Shown here: in pieces, positions 24,474 through 33,642 of the stretch
Position numbering within the stretch: position 1 is the stretch's first letter
Layout: each line of letters starts with the position of its first letter
Assembly (NCBI GenBank): GCA_035625725.1
Contig: DASPPB010000079.1
Coordinates: 1-55,256 of the forward strand
Direction: 5' to 3'
Length of the DNA: 55,256 bases
From: GJ-E10 sp035625725
Lineage (GTDB): Bacteria > Pseudomonadota > Gammaproteobacteria > Burkholderiales > Burkholderiaceae_F
Notes under the pieces: generated by a model
What the model was told of the DNA's origin: nothing
The model's database searches: none
Seen by the model: only the letters and a program-made list of their open reading frames with translations
Program-made: the position numbers and the translations under genes

Positions 24474-26483
24474 TCAGGCGGCAAGCGCACTGGTCCCGCC
24501 GGTGCCTGGCGGCTGCTCCTGAGACGAGGACGCGCCGTGGGAGAGTGCGCTGCCAGGGGCTGCAACCCCAACGCCTTCGCGCTGCCAGCGCTTGAGGTAC
24601 ACGAGCAGCAGGGAGATTGCCGCCGGCGTCACCCCCGAGATCCGGGCGGCCTGTCCTACGGTCTTCGGGCGATGGGCCGAAAGCTTCTGGCGCACTTCGA
24701 CGGACAATCCGCGCACTTCGTCGTAATTGAAAGACTGCGGTATTCGGGTCGTCTCGTGGCTCGCGTGCCGCGCGATCTCGATGCGCTGGCGTGCAATGTA
24801 GCCCTCGTATTTGGCGGCGATCTCCACCTGTTGCGCGACAGCCGCGTCGAATGTCGCGACAGGCGCTCCGCCCTCGGCGCCCGCAGCCTCGCGCCCGGCC
24901 GTAAGGACGCTGAGATCGGCATAGCGGACCTGGGGGCGTTTTAATAGCTCGAAGAGCGTGCACTCGCGCTCCGGTGCGCTTCCTAGAACCTCATCCACTC
25001 GGCCTCTATCAAGTATGCGAGCACTTACGAACGTTAGTTTCAGACGCTCAACTTCGCGCGCCACTCGGTCGCGCTTTTGTATGAATGCGCGCCAGCGTTG
25101 CTCCGATATGCAACCGAGACGATGGCCCGTCTCGGTCAGCCGGAAGTCCGCGTTGTCCTCGCGCAGCGACAGTCGGTACTCGGCTCGGCTCGTGAACATC
25201 CGGTACGGCTCGCTCACGCCGCGGGTTGTGAGATCGTCGATGAGCACGCCCAGATAGGCCTCGTCGCGTCTTGGGCACCAAGGCTCGCGCCCTTGGATCC
25301 GTAACGCGGCGTTGATGCCTGCCAGAAGACCTTGAGCTGCGGCTTCTTCATAACCGGTGGAGCCGTTGATTTGACCAGCCAGGTAGAGGTTCTCTAGGAG
25401 CTTGCTCTCCAGCGACTGGTTCAGCGCACGAGGGTCGTAGAAATCGTACTCAATCGCATAGCCAGGACGCACGAGGTGCGCCTTTTCCAGGCCCCGAATC
25501 GAATGCACAAGATCAACTTGCACGTCGAACGGCAAGCTGGTGGATATACCGTTGGGGTAGACCTCGTGGGTCTGCAGGCCTTCGGGCTCGAGGAAGATCT
25601 GGTGCGACGTCCTGCTCGCAAACCGGTGAATTTTGTCTTCTATCGATGGGCAATACCGCGGCCCGATACCTTCGATTGCGCCCGAATACATCGGAGAGCG
25701 GTCGAGGTTTGCTCGGATGATTTCGTGCGTTCGCGCATTCGTGTGCGTTACCCAACAGGAGCGCTGCGACGGGTGCTGATCGGGCGAGCCGAGGAAGGAA
25801 AACACCGGCACGGGATCCATATCCCCCGGTTGCTCCTCGAGCGCTGAAAAATCGATCGTCCGTCCGTCAATCCGAGGAGGAGTTCCCGTCTTGAGTCTGC
25901 CCTGGGGCAGGGCGAGTTCCTGGAGTCGCAGCGCGAGGCTGGCGGCCGGCGCATCCCCGGCCCGGCCACCGGGGTGGCGCTGCAGTCCCACATGGATAAG
26001 ACCGTTGAGGAACGTGCCGGCCGTGAGAACGACGGCGCGTGCACGAAAACGTACGCCCGACTGCGTAATGGCTCCAACGACCCGGCCGCCTTCAAGAATC
26101 AGGTCGTCAACTGCCTGCTGAAAAATCCACAGGCCTGGCTGGTTTTCAAGTCGCCGGCGTACGGCCGCCCGATACAACGCCCGATCGGCTTGCGCGCGGG
26201 TCGCCTGCACCGCAGGACCTTTGGAGCGGTTCAAGATTCGAAATTGGATTCCTGCTTCGTCGGCGCATTGGGCCATCGCGCCGCCCAATGCATCGATCTC
26301 TTTGACCAGATGGCCCTTGCCGATACCGCCGATGGATGGATTGCACGACATCTGTCCCAGCGTCTCGATGTTGTGCGTAAGCAATAGGGTCGCCGCGCCC
26401 ATGCGCGCGGCGGCGAGGCAGGCCTCGGTGCCGGCGTGTCCGCCGCCGATGACGAGTACATCGAATTGAGCGGGAATCTGCAT
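24474..26483 (-). CDS. mnmG: tRNA uridine 5-carboxymethylaminomethyl modification enzyme MnmG
   Basis: A 669-residue FAD enzyme that, with MnmE, installs the cmnm5 group at U34 of certain tRNAs. The FAD motif VIGGGHAGTEACLAAARMG is near residue 12. SCNPSIGGIGKGHLVKEIDALGG and GLLAGINAALR are family signatures. The start at 26483 (MQIPAQFDVLVIGGG) is fixed by homology. The open frame to 26684 would run through a parS site and adds unconserved sequence. Its partner mnmE is 8 kb away at 34568-35956, not adjacent. Confidence 0.97.
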   Translation of the reverse strand: MQIPAQFDVLVIGGGHAGTEACLAAARMGAATLLLTHNIETLGQMSCNPSIGGIGKGHLVKEIDALGGAMAQCADEAGIQFRILNRSKGPAVQATRAQADRALYRAAVRRRLENQPGLWIFQQAVDDLILEGGRVVGAITQSGVRFRARAVVLTAGTFLNGLIHVGLQRHPGGRAGDAPAASLALRLQELALPQGRLKTGTPPRIDGRTIDFSALEEQPGDMDPVPVFSFLGSPDQHPSQRSCWVTHTNARTHEIIRANLDRSPMYSGAIEGIGPRYCPSIEDKIHRFASRTSHQIFLEPEGLQTHEVYPNGISTSLPFDVQVDLVHSIRGLEKAHLVRPGYAIEYDFYDPRALNQSLESKLLENLYLAGQINGSTGYEEAAAQGLLAGINAALRIQGREPWCPRRDEAYLGVLIDDLTTRGVSEPYRMFTSRAEYRLSLREDNADFRLTETGHRLGCISEQRWRAFIQKRDRVAREVERLKLTFVSARILDRGRVDEVLGSAPERECTLFELLKRPQVRYADLSVLTAGREAAGAEGGAPVATFDAAVAQQVEIAAKYEGYIARQRIEIARHASHETTRIPQSFNYDEVRGLSVEVRQKLSAHRPKTVGQAARISGVTPAAISLLLVYLKRWQREGVGVAAPGSALSHGASSSQEQPPGTGGTSALAA

Positions 26484-26676
26484 GCTGGTCGCGTTGCGGC
26501 GGAAGAAAATAGAGGCGCCGTAGCCTGAGGCGGCGGCCGTCGTGGTTTCGCCCGATGCAACCGGGCCCGACGCAACCCCCAAGTGGGCGAAGGCCGGCCA
26601 CATCGAACAACGGCGGAGTATAGAGCTGCTGCAACGCGCTGCCCGAAAGCGGCCGTTCACAAACGCGAGGAGGGTA

Positions 26677-26692
26677 TGTTTCACGTGAAACA
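26677..26692. promoter_or_regulatory. parS site 1
   Basis: A perfect 16-base palindrome, TGTTTCACGTGAAACA, identical to the chromosomal parS consensus bound by ParB. It lies about 195 bases upstream of the mnmG start codon. Confidence 0.95.
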
Positions 26693-26713
26693 GTTGCCCC
26701 GGCCCCGGGGCGA

Positions 26714-26729
26714 TGTTTCACGTGAAACA
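26714..26729. promoter_or_regulatory. parS site 2
   Basis: A second perfect TGTTTCACGTGAAACA, centred 37 bases from the first, between parS 1 and the 3' end of the AsmA-like gene (stop at 26751). Two close copies give a strong ParB loading zone. Confidence 0.95.
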
Positions 26730-26750
26730 CATCGCCGCGGTCCGTCTGTT

Positions 26751-28169
26751 TCAGTGTCCGAATTGCGGCTTTGCGACGGTTCCGTGAACCGCGACGCGGA
26801 TCGGGGCCAGAATGCGGCTGGCCCCGAGGTCCACGTGCAATACTCCGGAGAGCGCATGGGCAGCGTTCATTTCGACCTGGCCCGAAACGGCGAGCGCGCC
26901 AGCATGGGCCCGGATGTCCCGCATCGAGATCACATCGCCGCCCGCCACGACCACTGCGCTCAGGGTCGAAAAGCGTGTCGTGCCCCCGCCCCCTGCGTTG
27001 GTGCCTCCCGGATGCGTTGCCGCATAGCCCAAATTGATACCGTTTAAAACGGGCCAGCGGATCTGAACGGGTGCGGCAAACACCGCCCCCGCCGTCGCCT
27101 CGGTGAGCGTGGCGCCCTTGCCCTCGAACTTTCCGGAAAATGACGCGTTTCCTTGAAGCGCAGTGTCAGAATCCGCGGCGGCCGACTCCGATGCTGCCGG
27201 CGTTGGAGCCAGCAGGCGCAAGAGGGCCGCGAGGTCCAGACCCTCGGCCGTGACCGTTCCGTTGACCGACCAGACGCCATCCTTGAGATCTGCTGCGGCC
27301 ATTCCGCGTACGGCCCCAAACGAGCCCCCCATCGAGTATTCGGGGATATCGATGCGGTTCTCAGAGACTTGCCCCGCCGCGAGCGCATCCTCCATGGGGA
27401 AAGGGGCCCCAAAAGGCATTGTCCAGTTCTCCGCCTCCATTTGGAAATTCACGCTGTGCGCCGCGACGTCGGGCGTCAGAACGAATCGGAGCAGGCTCGA
27501 TCCGGCCCGCGACTCCGCGGTAGCCTTGAGGAAACCAGACTTGCCCTCGCGGGCGACGTCGACCTGCCACGGGCCCGCAAGCCAAGGCTGCTCGGCGATC
27601 TGCAGCCGGTCGAAGCGCAATGTGGCCAAACTTTTGGGAAGGGCGGCGTCAAGCTTGGGCAGCAGGTCAAGGAGGCTACGGCACTGTTCCAAGGTAAGCG
27701 CCATCGGTCCCACGACGGCTTCGCCCCAGTTCCACCCGCGACCCTGAAGGACCTGGGCGATGTGACGAGTGCCTACGTTGACCGACACCTCGTTGAGCAC
27801 GACCTTGTGATCGATCGAAACGTGGGTGAGCACAAGCCGTGGCGCGGGGCGGATTGCGAACTGCGAGCTCTCGATTTGGACCGGCAGACCGAGCGCGCTG
27901 CTCAGTCGCTGGGAGAGCTGCTGCGCCGACAAAGAGGTGCGCCACGTGTCAAATACCTCAAGCGCGACAAAGGCCAGGCCCGCAAAAATCGCGATGAACA
28001 GGAGCCTCGGGGCCCAAATGCGGAATGCCGTCAGATCAAACCGACGTTGGCGATAGTCGTCCTCGAGCTGCTTGCGATCATCCATATCGCGCAGATCGAG
28101 CCGGTCCGGAACGTTTACCGTGGTGATGGCAAAAGCCGTCGCCGGAACCTCCGTGCTACCGTATGCCAT
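26751..28169 (-). CDS. AsmA-like membrane-anchored protein
   Basis: A 472-residue protein with one membrane helix (LLFIAIFAGLAFVALEVF, residues about 56-73) after a 55-residue cytoplasmic N-terminus. A long periplasmic beta-rich part with AsmA-type repeats follows (for example ALQGNASFSGKFEGKGATL and ALAVSGQVEMNAAHALSGVLHVDL). AsmA-like proteins bridge the periplasm and have been tied to phospholipid transport and outer-membrane homeostasis, but this member's role is not established. The start at 28169 has a GGAG ribosome site. It lies 66 bases downstream of livM and could be read through from that operon. Confidence 0.6.
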   Translation of the reverse strand: MAYGSTEVPATAFAITTVNVPDRLDLRDMDDRKQLEDDYRQRRFDLTAFRIWAPRLLFIAIFAGLAFVALEVFDTWRTSLSAQQLSQRLSSALGLPVQIESSQFAIRPAPRLVLTHVSIDHKVVLNEVSVNVGTRHIAQVLQGRGWNWGEAVVGPMALTLEQCRSLLDLLPKLDAALPKSLATLRFDRLQIAEQPWLAGPWQVDVAREGKSGFLKATAESRAGSSLLRFVLTPDVAAHSVNFQMEAENWTMPFGAPFPMEDALAAGQVSENRIDIPEYSMGGSFGAVRGMAAADLKDGVWSVNGTVTAEGLDLAALLRLLAPTPAASESAAADSDTALQGNASFSGKFEGKGATLTEATAGAVFAAPVQIRWPVLNGINLGYAATHPGGTNAGGGGTTRFSTLSAVVVAGGDVISMRDIRAHAGALAVSGQVEMNAAHALSGVLHVDLGASRILAPIRVAVHGTVAKPQFGH

Positions 28170-28235
28170 AAAGATCTCCGCAAAAGCGGGTACCCACTAT
28201 CACGAGCGCTACGATTCCTTCCACTGATAAAGGCC

Positions 28236-29222
28236 CTAGGACGGGAGGCCGCCACGCCGCCGTTGCAGCCACGCGGTCCATTCACCGATGACTCCGCGTC
28301 GGAAGGCCATTACGCACACTACAAAAATCAAGCCGGTGACTATCGTAACTGCCTCACCCAGACCCGAAAACCACGAAATGCCGGTCATCTCGGCCAAGGC
28401 GGCACCGATATCGCCGATCTTGTTCTCCAGGCCGACGATGATCAGTGCTCCGACGAGCGGCCCCAGAAGGCTGCCAACGCCACCAACGAGGACCATGAGG
28501 ATCACGAGGCCCGAGGTCGACCAGTGCGCATCGGTGAGCGAAGCAAATCCCAGAACCAAGGCTTTGAGCGCACCGGCAAGACCCGCCAGGGCGGCCGAAA
28601 GCACGAAGGCGAGCAGCTTGATGCGGTCGGCCGCGTAACCGAGCGAGACGGCGCGCGCTTCATTGTCGCGCACGGCAAGCAAAAGCTGCCCAAAGGGCGA
28701 ATGCACGATGCGCTCAATCAACAGATACGCGCCCACAAAAATCGCGAGCACCAGGTAGTACAGCGCAAGATCGTTTTCAAGCGAGATTACGCCCAGCAAA
28801 TGTCCCCTGGGTATTCCTTGCAAGCCATCTTCGCCGTGGGTGAAGGGCGCCTGCAGAAAAATGAAGTACAGCATTTGCGCAAGGGCCAAGGTGATCATGG
28901 CAAAGTAAATGCCGCTTCGGCGGATCGCCAGACTTCCGATGACAAATCCGAGCGCGCCGGCCGCGACAACGCCCAGCAGCAACCCCGCCTCGGTGGGCCA
29001 CCCCAACTCGCGCAGTGCATAGCCGGTGCAGTACGCGGCCGAGCCCAGAAACGCCGCGTGCCCAAAGGAGAGCAGCCCCGCAAAGCCCAGCAACAGGTTA
29101 AAGGCGCTCGCGAACAGCGCAAAGCACAGCACCTGCATCACGAACACCGGGTAGGCACCGAAGAAAGGCAAGGCGATCGCGAGAAGCACCAGCACGCCAA
29201 ACCCGATGTGCCGTGCGTTCAT
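28236..29222 (-). CDS. livM: Branched-chain amino acid-type ABC transporter permease LivM (cluster 1)
   Basis: A 328-residue inner-membrane permease with eight or more hydrophobic helices and the family motif LLGFAGLLSFGHAAFLGSAAY near residue 45. The cytoplasmic EAA-like loop is near GQLLLAVRDNEARAVSLGY. It starts in an ATGA overlap with livH. It pairs with LivH to form the pore. The substrate cannot be read from sequence: HAAT-family transporters move branched-chain amino acids, amides, urea or aromatic acids. Confidence 0.93.
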   Translation of the reverse strand: MNARHIGFGVLVLLAIALPFFGAYPVFVMQVLCFALFASAFNLLLGFAGLLSFGHAAFLGSAAYCTGYALRELGWPTEAGLLLGVVAAGALGFVIGSLAIRRSGIYFAMITLALAQMLYFIFLQAPFTHGEDGLQGIPRGHLLGVISLENDLALYYLVLAIFVGAYLLIERIVHSPFGQLLLAVRDNEARAVSLGYAADRIKLLAFVLSAALAGLAGALKALVLGFASLTDAHWSTSGLVILMVLVGGVGSLLGPLVGALIIVGLENKIGDIGAALAEMTGISWFSGLGEAVTIVTGLIFVVCVMAFRRGVIGEWTAWLQRRRGGLPS

Positions 29223-30106
29223 TGTTCCCGTCCGAACAGGCCCGCAGGGCGTACCAATAGAACGATGGCCATCACTACGAAAACGACGGTCGACGATGCC
29301 TGCGGGTAAAAGACCCTGGTGAGGCCCTCGACCACGCCGAGCAGCAGCCCGGTGGCAATGGAGCCCGCAATCGACCCCATGCCGCCGATCACGACCACGG
29401 CAAAAACGACAATGATGAGATTGCTGCCCATAAGTGGCTGGACCTGCAGCACCGGCGCGGCCAGCACGCCCGCAAGGGCGGCAAGCGCCACGCCAAAGCC
29501 GTAGGTCAACGTGATCATTCGGGGCACGTTGATGCCGAAGGCCTTGGTGAGCGGCGCGTTTTCGGTGCCCGCACGCAGTCGCGCGCCCAGCGACGTGCGC
29601 TCGATGACAAACCAGGTCGCAAGGCACACGCCCAAGGACACGGCAACCACCCACGCGCGATAGATGGGCAGGACCATGAACCCCAGATCCGCCGATCCGC
29701 GCAAAAGCTCGGGCACCGGGTACGGCTGCCCAGATACGCCATAAAAAGAACGAAAGGTGCCCTCGATGAGCAGTGTTGCGCCAAATGTGAGCAGCAGTCC
29801 GTACAGATGGTCCAAGCCGTAGAGGTGGCGCAGCAGCAATCGCTCAAAGAGTATGCCGAAGATGCCAACGAGCAAGGGCGCCAAGATCAGCATGGGCCAA
29901 TAGCCCAGCCCAAAGTACTCGGAGCCAATCCAGGCGAGCATTGCTCCCATCATGTAGAGCGCGCCGTGGGAAAAATTGATGATGTTGAGTAACCCGAAGA
30001 TGACGGCTAGACCCAGCGACAGCAGCGCGTAGAACGAACCGTTCACTAGGCCCAGCAGCAGCTGCGCTGCCAAGGCCGCCACCGGCACGCCAAAGACCGT
30101 CGTCAT
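29219..30106 (-). CDS. livH: Branched-chain amino acid-type ABC transporter permease LivH (cluster 1)
   Basis: A 295-residue permease with the LivH motif LVNGSFYALLSLGLAVIFGLLNIINFSHGALYMMGAM at the N-terminus and GGMGSIAGSIATGLLLGVVEGL toward the C-terminus. It is 67 bases after the binding protein gene and overlaps livM by four bases. The two permeases form the transmembrane heterodimer. Confidence 0.93.
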   Translation of the reverse strand: MTTVFGVPVAALAAQLLLGLVNGSFYALLSLGLAVIFGLLNIINFSHGALYMMGAMLAWIGSEYFGLGYWPMLILAPLLVGIFGILFERLLLRHLYGLDHLYGLLLTFGATLLIEGTFRSFYGVSGQPYPVPELLRGSADLGFMVLPIYRAWVVAVSLGVCLATWFVIERTSLGARLRAGTENAPLTKAFGINVPRMITLTYGFGVALAALAGVLAAPVLQVQPLMGSNLIIVVFAVVVIGGMGSIAGSIATGLLLGVVEGLTRVFYPQASSTVVFVVMAIVLLVRPAGLFGREQ

Positions 30107-30173
30107 CGGCTCTCGGCACCGCTCGGCGAGCGCGCCGATGCCCGCCTACGCTCGTTACTTTTTGCGAGCGCAA

Positions 30174-31379
30174 TCACTTCTTGACCAGCGGGCACTTGGA
30201 TTCGGACAGTGGACGAAATGCCTTGTCCCCGGGCACCACTTCTATGACCTTCAGGTAGTCCCACGGCTCTTTGGACTCCTGCGGCGTTTTGACCTGCTCC
30301 AAACGCATGTCGTGAATCATCCGGCCATCGGCGCGAACGTAGCCGTCTTTGGCAAAGAAGTCGTTGATGCGCGTTTTCTTTAGTTGCGCCATGACGGCAT
30401 CGCCGTCGTCGGTTCCGGCGGCCTTGACCGCGAGCAGATATTGCATCGCCGCCGAGTAGTCGGCGGCCTGTAGCGACGAGGGCTCGCGCTTGAGTTTGTC
30501 ATAAAAGCGCTGCGCCCACGCACGCGACTCCGGGGACTGGGTCCAAGTCCAGGCGGACGTCATGTACATGCCCTGGGTGACGGGCAACCCCAGCGTGTGA
30601 ATGTCGTTAATGAACATCAGGAGTCCGGCCAGCTTCATCGTTTTTGTTATACCAAACTCATTGGCCGCTTTGATCGAATTGATGGTGTCGCCTCCGGCGT
30701 TGGCCAGCCCCAAAATCTGTGCGCCGCTCGCCTGCGCTTGGAGCATGAACGAAGAGAAATCCGACGCGCTTAGCGGATGACGAACATCGCCGAGCACCTT
30801 GCCGCCGTTGGCGGTCACGATCGCGGCCGTATCGCCTTCCAGCTGCTTGCCAAAGGCGTAATCGGCGGTCAAAAAGAACCACGTCTTGCCGCCGGCGCGC
30901 ACGACCGCGCTGCCCGTCACATTGGCCAGGGCGTATGTGTCATAAGCGTAGTGGATGGTGTAGGGGGTGCACTCCTCATTCGTGAGGGCGGAACTTCCTG
31001 CCCCGATCGAAATGAACGGTTTTTTCTTTTCTGCCGCGACAGTCTTCATGGCTAAGCTTGCCGCCGAATTGGTGCCACCGATCAGCAGGTCCATCCCCTT
31101 TTGATCAAACCATTCCCGCGCCTTGGCCGAGGCGATATCGGCCTTGTTCTGATGGTCGGCCGTCATCAGCTCGATAGTCCAGCCCGGGTTTTTTGCCTTG
31201 AAATCATCAATGGCCATTTGAATCGCGGTCGCGCCGGCGCTTCCATCCAGATCCGCATAAAGACCGGACATATCGGTGATGAAGCCGATGCGAATCGCGT
31301 TGTCCGACAGCTTTTGCGCCTGTGCACCGCCGATCAAACCCGCCACAAGAAATCCCACCACCCATACTTTGGCGTTCAT
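30174..31379 (-). CDS. Periplasmic substrate-binding protein, liv-type (cluster 1)
   Basis: A 401-residue binding protein with a signal peptide (MNAKVWVVGFLVAGLIGGAQA, cut near residue 21). The type-1 periplasmic fold is seen in IRIGFITDMSGLYADLDG and LIGGTNSAASLAMKTVAAEK. It captures the ligand for the adjacent LivHMGF transporter. The start at 31379 has a GGGAGAG ribosome site. The frame is open upstream to 31562, but that would bury the signal peptide and overlap livF. The ligand is unknown; the EECTPYTIHYAYDTYALANV region resembles binding proteins for amides or aromatic acids as much as for leucine. Confidence 0.9.
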   Translation of the reverse strand: MNAKVWVVGFLVAGLIGGAQAQKLSDNAIRIGFITDMSGLYADLDGSAGATAIQMAIDDFKAKNPGWTIELMTADHQNKADIASAKAREWFDQKGMDLLIGGTNSAASLAMKTVAAEKKKPFISIGAGSSALTNEECTPYTIHYAYDTYALANVTGSAVVRAGGKTWFFLTADYAFGKQLEGDTAAIVTANGGKVLGDVRHPLSASDFSSFMLQAQASGAQILGLANAGGDTINSIKAANEFGITKTMKLAGLLMFINDIHTLGLPVTQGMYMTSAWTWTQSPESRAWAQRFYDKLKREPSSLQAADYSAAMQYLLAVKAAGTDDGDAVMAQLKKTRINDFFAKDGYVRADGRMIHDMRLEQVKTPQESKEPWDYLKVIEVVPGDKAFRPLSESKCPLVKK

Positions 31380-31398
31380 TTCGCGCTCTCCCGTAAGT

Positions 31399-32103
31399 TC
31401 ATACTCCGAGCAATTCCGCAAGACGATCCGCGCGAGCGGGAAGCTGCGCGGCAGTAAACGTATCGAGCACTCTGCCGTGTTCCAGTACGTAAAAGCGGTC
31501 CGCCAAGGGTGCGGCAAAGCGAAAATTCTGCTCCACCATGACGATAGTAAAGCCGCGCTCACGCAAGGAGCGAACGGTTTGCGCGAGCTGGCGCACGATC
31601 ACCGGCGCTAGACCTTCCGAAATCTCGTCGAGCAGCAAAATGCGCGCTCCCGTGCGCAGAATCCGCGCAACAGCCAACATCTGTTGCTCGCCCCCCGAAA
31701 GTCGCGTGCCGGGGCTGCGCGCGCGCTCACGCAGATTGGGAAACAGGGCCAGCACTTCTTCATCGCTCATCCCACCTTCGGCGGCGACGCGCGGCGGCAA
31801 CAGCAAGTTCTCCAGGCAGCTTAGACTGGCATAGATGCCGCGCTCCTCAGGGCAGTAACCTACGCCAAGGTATGCGACCCTATGCGCGGGCATGCCGATG
31901 ACTTCGGCGCCGAAGATCCGGATCGATCCTCGGCGCGCACCTGTCAGTCCCATGATCGCCCGCAGCGTGGTCGTGCGGCCGGCGCCATTGCGCCCGAGCA
32001 GCGTCACGACCTCGCCGGCTTGCACCTCGATATCGACCCCGTGCAGGATGTGCGACTCGCCGTACCAGGCATGCAGATCGCGAATCTCCAGCGCGCTGGC
32101 CAT
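31399..32103 (-). CDS. livF: ABC transporter ATPase LivF with Walker A Lys-to-Arg change (cluster 1)
   Basis: A 234-residue LivF-type ATPase. The signature LSGGEQQML and Walker B ILLLDEISEGLAP are intact, but Walker A reads GRNGAGRTTT: Arg43 (codon CGC) replaces the near-invariant lysine that binds the ATP phosphates. The paralogue in cluster 2 has the normal lysine. Such a change usually lowers or abolishes hydrolysis, so the transporter may rely on LivG, or the call could be a sequencing error. It starts one base after livG ends and 19 bases before the binding protein. Confidence 0.9.
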   Translation of the reverse strand: MASALEIRDLHAWYGESHILHGVDIEVQAGEVVTLLGRNGAGRTTTLRAIMGLTGARRGSIRIFGAEVIGMPAHRVAYLGVGYCPEERGIYASLSCLENLLLPPRVAAEGGMSDEEVLALFPNLRERARSPGTRLSGGEQQMLAVARILRTGARILLLDEISEGLAPVIVRQLAQTVRSLRERGFTIVMVEQNFRFAAPLADRFYVLEHGRVLDTFTAAQLPARADRLAELLGV

Positions 32104-32104
32104 T

Positions 32105-32884
32105 TCAGTGCCCAATGCCTTGCAGTTCGCTGTCGCTGCCGCCCATGTATGCCTCACGCACCGTGGCGTTGGCCGAAACCTCGGCATAAGTGCCCTCGGC
32201 CAAAACCGAGCCGCGAGCGAGCACGGTGATGCGGTCGCATAGCCCCGCGATCACAGCCATGTTGTGTTCAACCATGAGCACGGTGCGCCCGACAGCGACC
32301 CGCCGTATAAGCTCGGTGATGCGACCCACGTCTTCGTGCCCCATGCCCTGCGTCGGTTCGTCCAGGAGCATGAGCTCGGGCTCGGCGGCCAGCGTGGTCG
32401 CGATCTCCAGCGCCCGCTTGCGCCCGTAGGGCAGCTCGACCGTGCGCCGCTCGGCGTCTGCAGCCAGCCCGACTTCCTCGAGCAGCGCCCGGGCGCGCTC
32501 GTCGAGGCGCCCCAAGATGCGGTCACTGCGCCAGAACTGGTAGCTCAGACCCGTGGGCCGTTGCAAGGCGATGCGCACGTTTTGCAACACACTCATCTGT
32601 GCAAAGACCGAGGAGATCTGGAACGAGCGTACGAGGCCGCGACGGGCCACGTCCTGCGGGGCGGCGCTCGTTATGTCGATACCGTTAAATTCGATCGATC
32701 CACGGGTCGCAGGCAAAAAGCGCGTGAGCAAATTAAAGCACGTCGTCTTGCCCGCACCATTGGGTCCGATGAGCGCGTGGATCGAGCCGCGCGCCACCCG
32801 CAGATCCACGCCGTTGACGGCGGTGAAGCCGCGAAAATCCTTGCCCAGGTTCCGTGTCCGGAGAATCAGTTCTTCGTTGCCCAC
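32105..32884 (-). CDS. livG: Branched-chain amino acid-type ABC transporter ATPase LivG (cluster 1)
   Basis: A 259-residue ATPase with a normal Walker A, GPNGAGKTT. The ABC signature is LPYGRKRALEIA, and Walker B is LMLLDEPTQGMGHED. The LivG-specific insertion with RSFQISSVFAQMSVLQNVRIAL is present. It is the first gene of the cluster in transcription order: livG-livF-binding protein-livH-livM. About 240 non-coding bases separate it from the cold-shock gene upstream. Confidence 0.93.
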   Translation of the reverse strand: MGNEELILRTRNLGKDFRGFTAVNGVDLRVARGSIHALIGPNGAGKTTCFNLLTRFLPATRGSIEFNGIDITSAAPQDVARRGLVRSFQISSVFAQMSVLQNVRIALQRPTGLSYQFWRSDRILGRLDERARALLEEVGLAADAERRTVELPYGRKRALEIATTLAAEPELMLLDEPTQGMGHEDVGRITELIRRVAVGRTVLMVEHNMAVIAGLCDRITVLARGSVLAEGTYAEVSANATVREAYMGGSDSELQGIGH

Positions 32885-33070
32885 GCAAGCCTTTGCGGTG
32901 GCCGAAGCCGACCGCTATCCCCTCGTTCTCGTTTTGGATGGCTGCTTTTTTCTTGCGAGCTCTGGGGGGCCCAGGCGACGGACCACGCCCCTGCGCTGCG
33001 GCACGCTTCGCAGTATACGGCCCGCGGGCGCTTGTTTCTCCAAGATACGCGCGTCCCGGCCGCGGGCGAA

Positions 33071-33100
33071 GAAAAGGGACCGGCTCGGCTGCCGGCCCTT
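33071..33100 (-). terminator. Intrinsic terminator after the cold-shock gene
   Basis: Read on the minus strand, GGGCCGGC and GCCGGTCCC form a GC-rich stem with one bulged base (plus-strand 33076-33098), followed by TTTTC. It lies about 25 bases after the csp stop. Confidence 0.6.
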
Positions 33101-33123
33101 GCTACAGGTTCTTTCGCACCTGC

Positions 33124-33330
33124 TTAGGAAAGCACGTTGATCTCAACGGCTTGCGGACCCTTTTGACCCTGCTGGACTTGATACTCCACTCGCTGGTTTT
33201 CCTTCAGAGTCCGGAATCCCTTGGACTTGATCCCGCTGTAATGGGCAAATACGTCACTGCCACCGTCATCGGGTTTGATAAATCCAAAGCCCTTGGTTTC
33301 GTTGAACCACTTCACGGTGCCTGTCGGCAT
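33124..33330 (-). CDS. csp: Cold-shock family protein (CspA-like)
   Basis: A 68-residue single cold-shock domain that binds single-stranded RNA or DNA and melts RNA structure. RNP1 is KGFGFI at residues 13-18 and RNP2 is VFAHY at 27-31. Length and sequence (MPTGTVKWFNETKGFGFIKP) match CspA/CspE types. It is monocistronic, between panB and the liv cluster, with an intrinsic terminator downstream and up to 312 non-coding bases upstream, room for a long regulatory 5' leader. Whether it is cold-induced or constitutive cannot be read. Confidence 0.97.
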   Translation of the reverse strand: MPTGTVKWFNETKGFGFIKPDDGGSDVFAHYSGIKSKGFRTLKENQRVEYQVQQGQKGPQAVEINVLS

Positions 33331-33642
33331 ATCACTTCTTCCTGACGAGAAAAACGCGGGGGGCGCCCGCGGCGCGCAAACGATTGGTGCGACACAAATG
33401 CGCGATTACCGGGGAAGCACTGCGATACGGATTGCAAGAAGACGGCATGGCAACAAAACTGCGGGGGAGACGAGATTGCGCAACGCAGGCGAGTTGCAAT
33501 GGGACTGCAATGAAATCGCGAGGTGAGAAGCGGACTTGTTCTTGGTGCCGGATATTCGCAGCGCAGAAATCGACTGCGCCGACAAAGTTACTCCAATCCC
33601 TGGTCGCGCGCCAGTCCCACGACGGCCGAATGGCGACAACCC
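33331..33642 (-). other. Non-coding leader/promoter region of the cold-shock gene
   Basis: 312 bases between panB and csp, with A/G-rich and lower-GC segments. I see no protein gene in it. It must hold the csp promoter. By analogy to cspA mRNAs, part is probably a structured 5' leader, but I could not identify a cold box. Confidence 0.45.
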
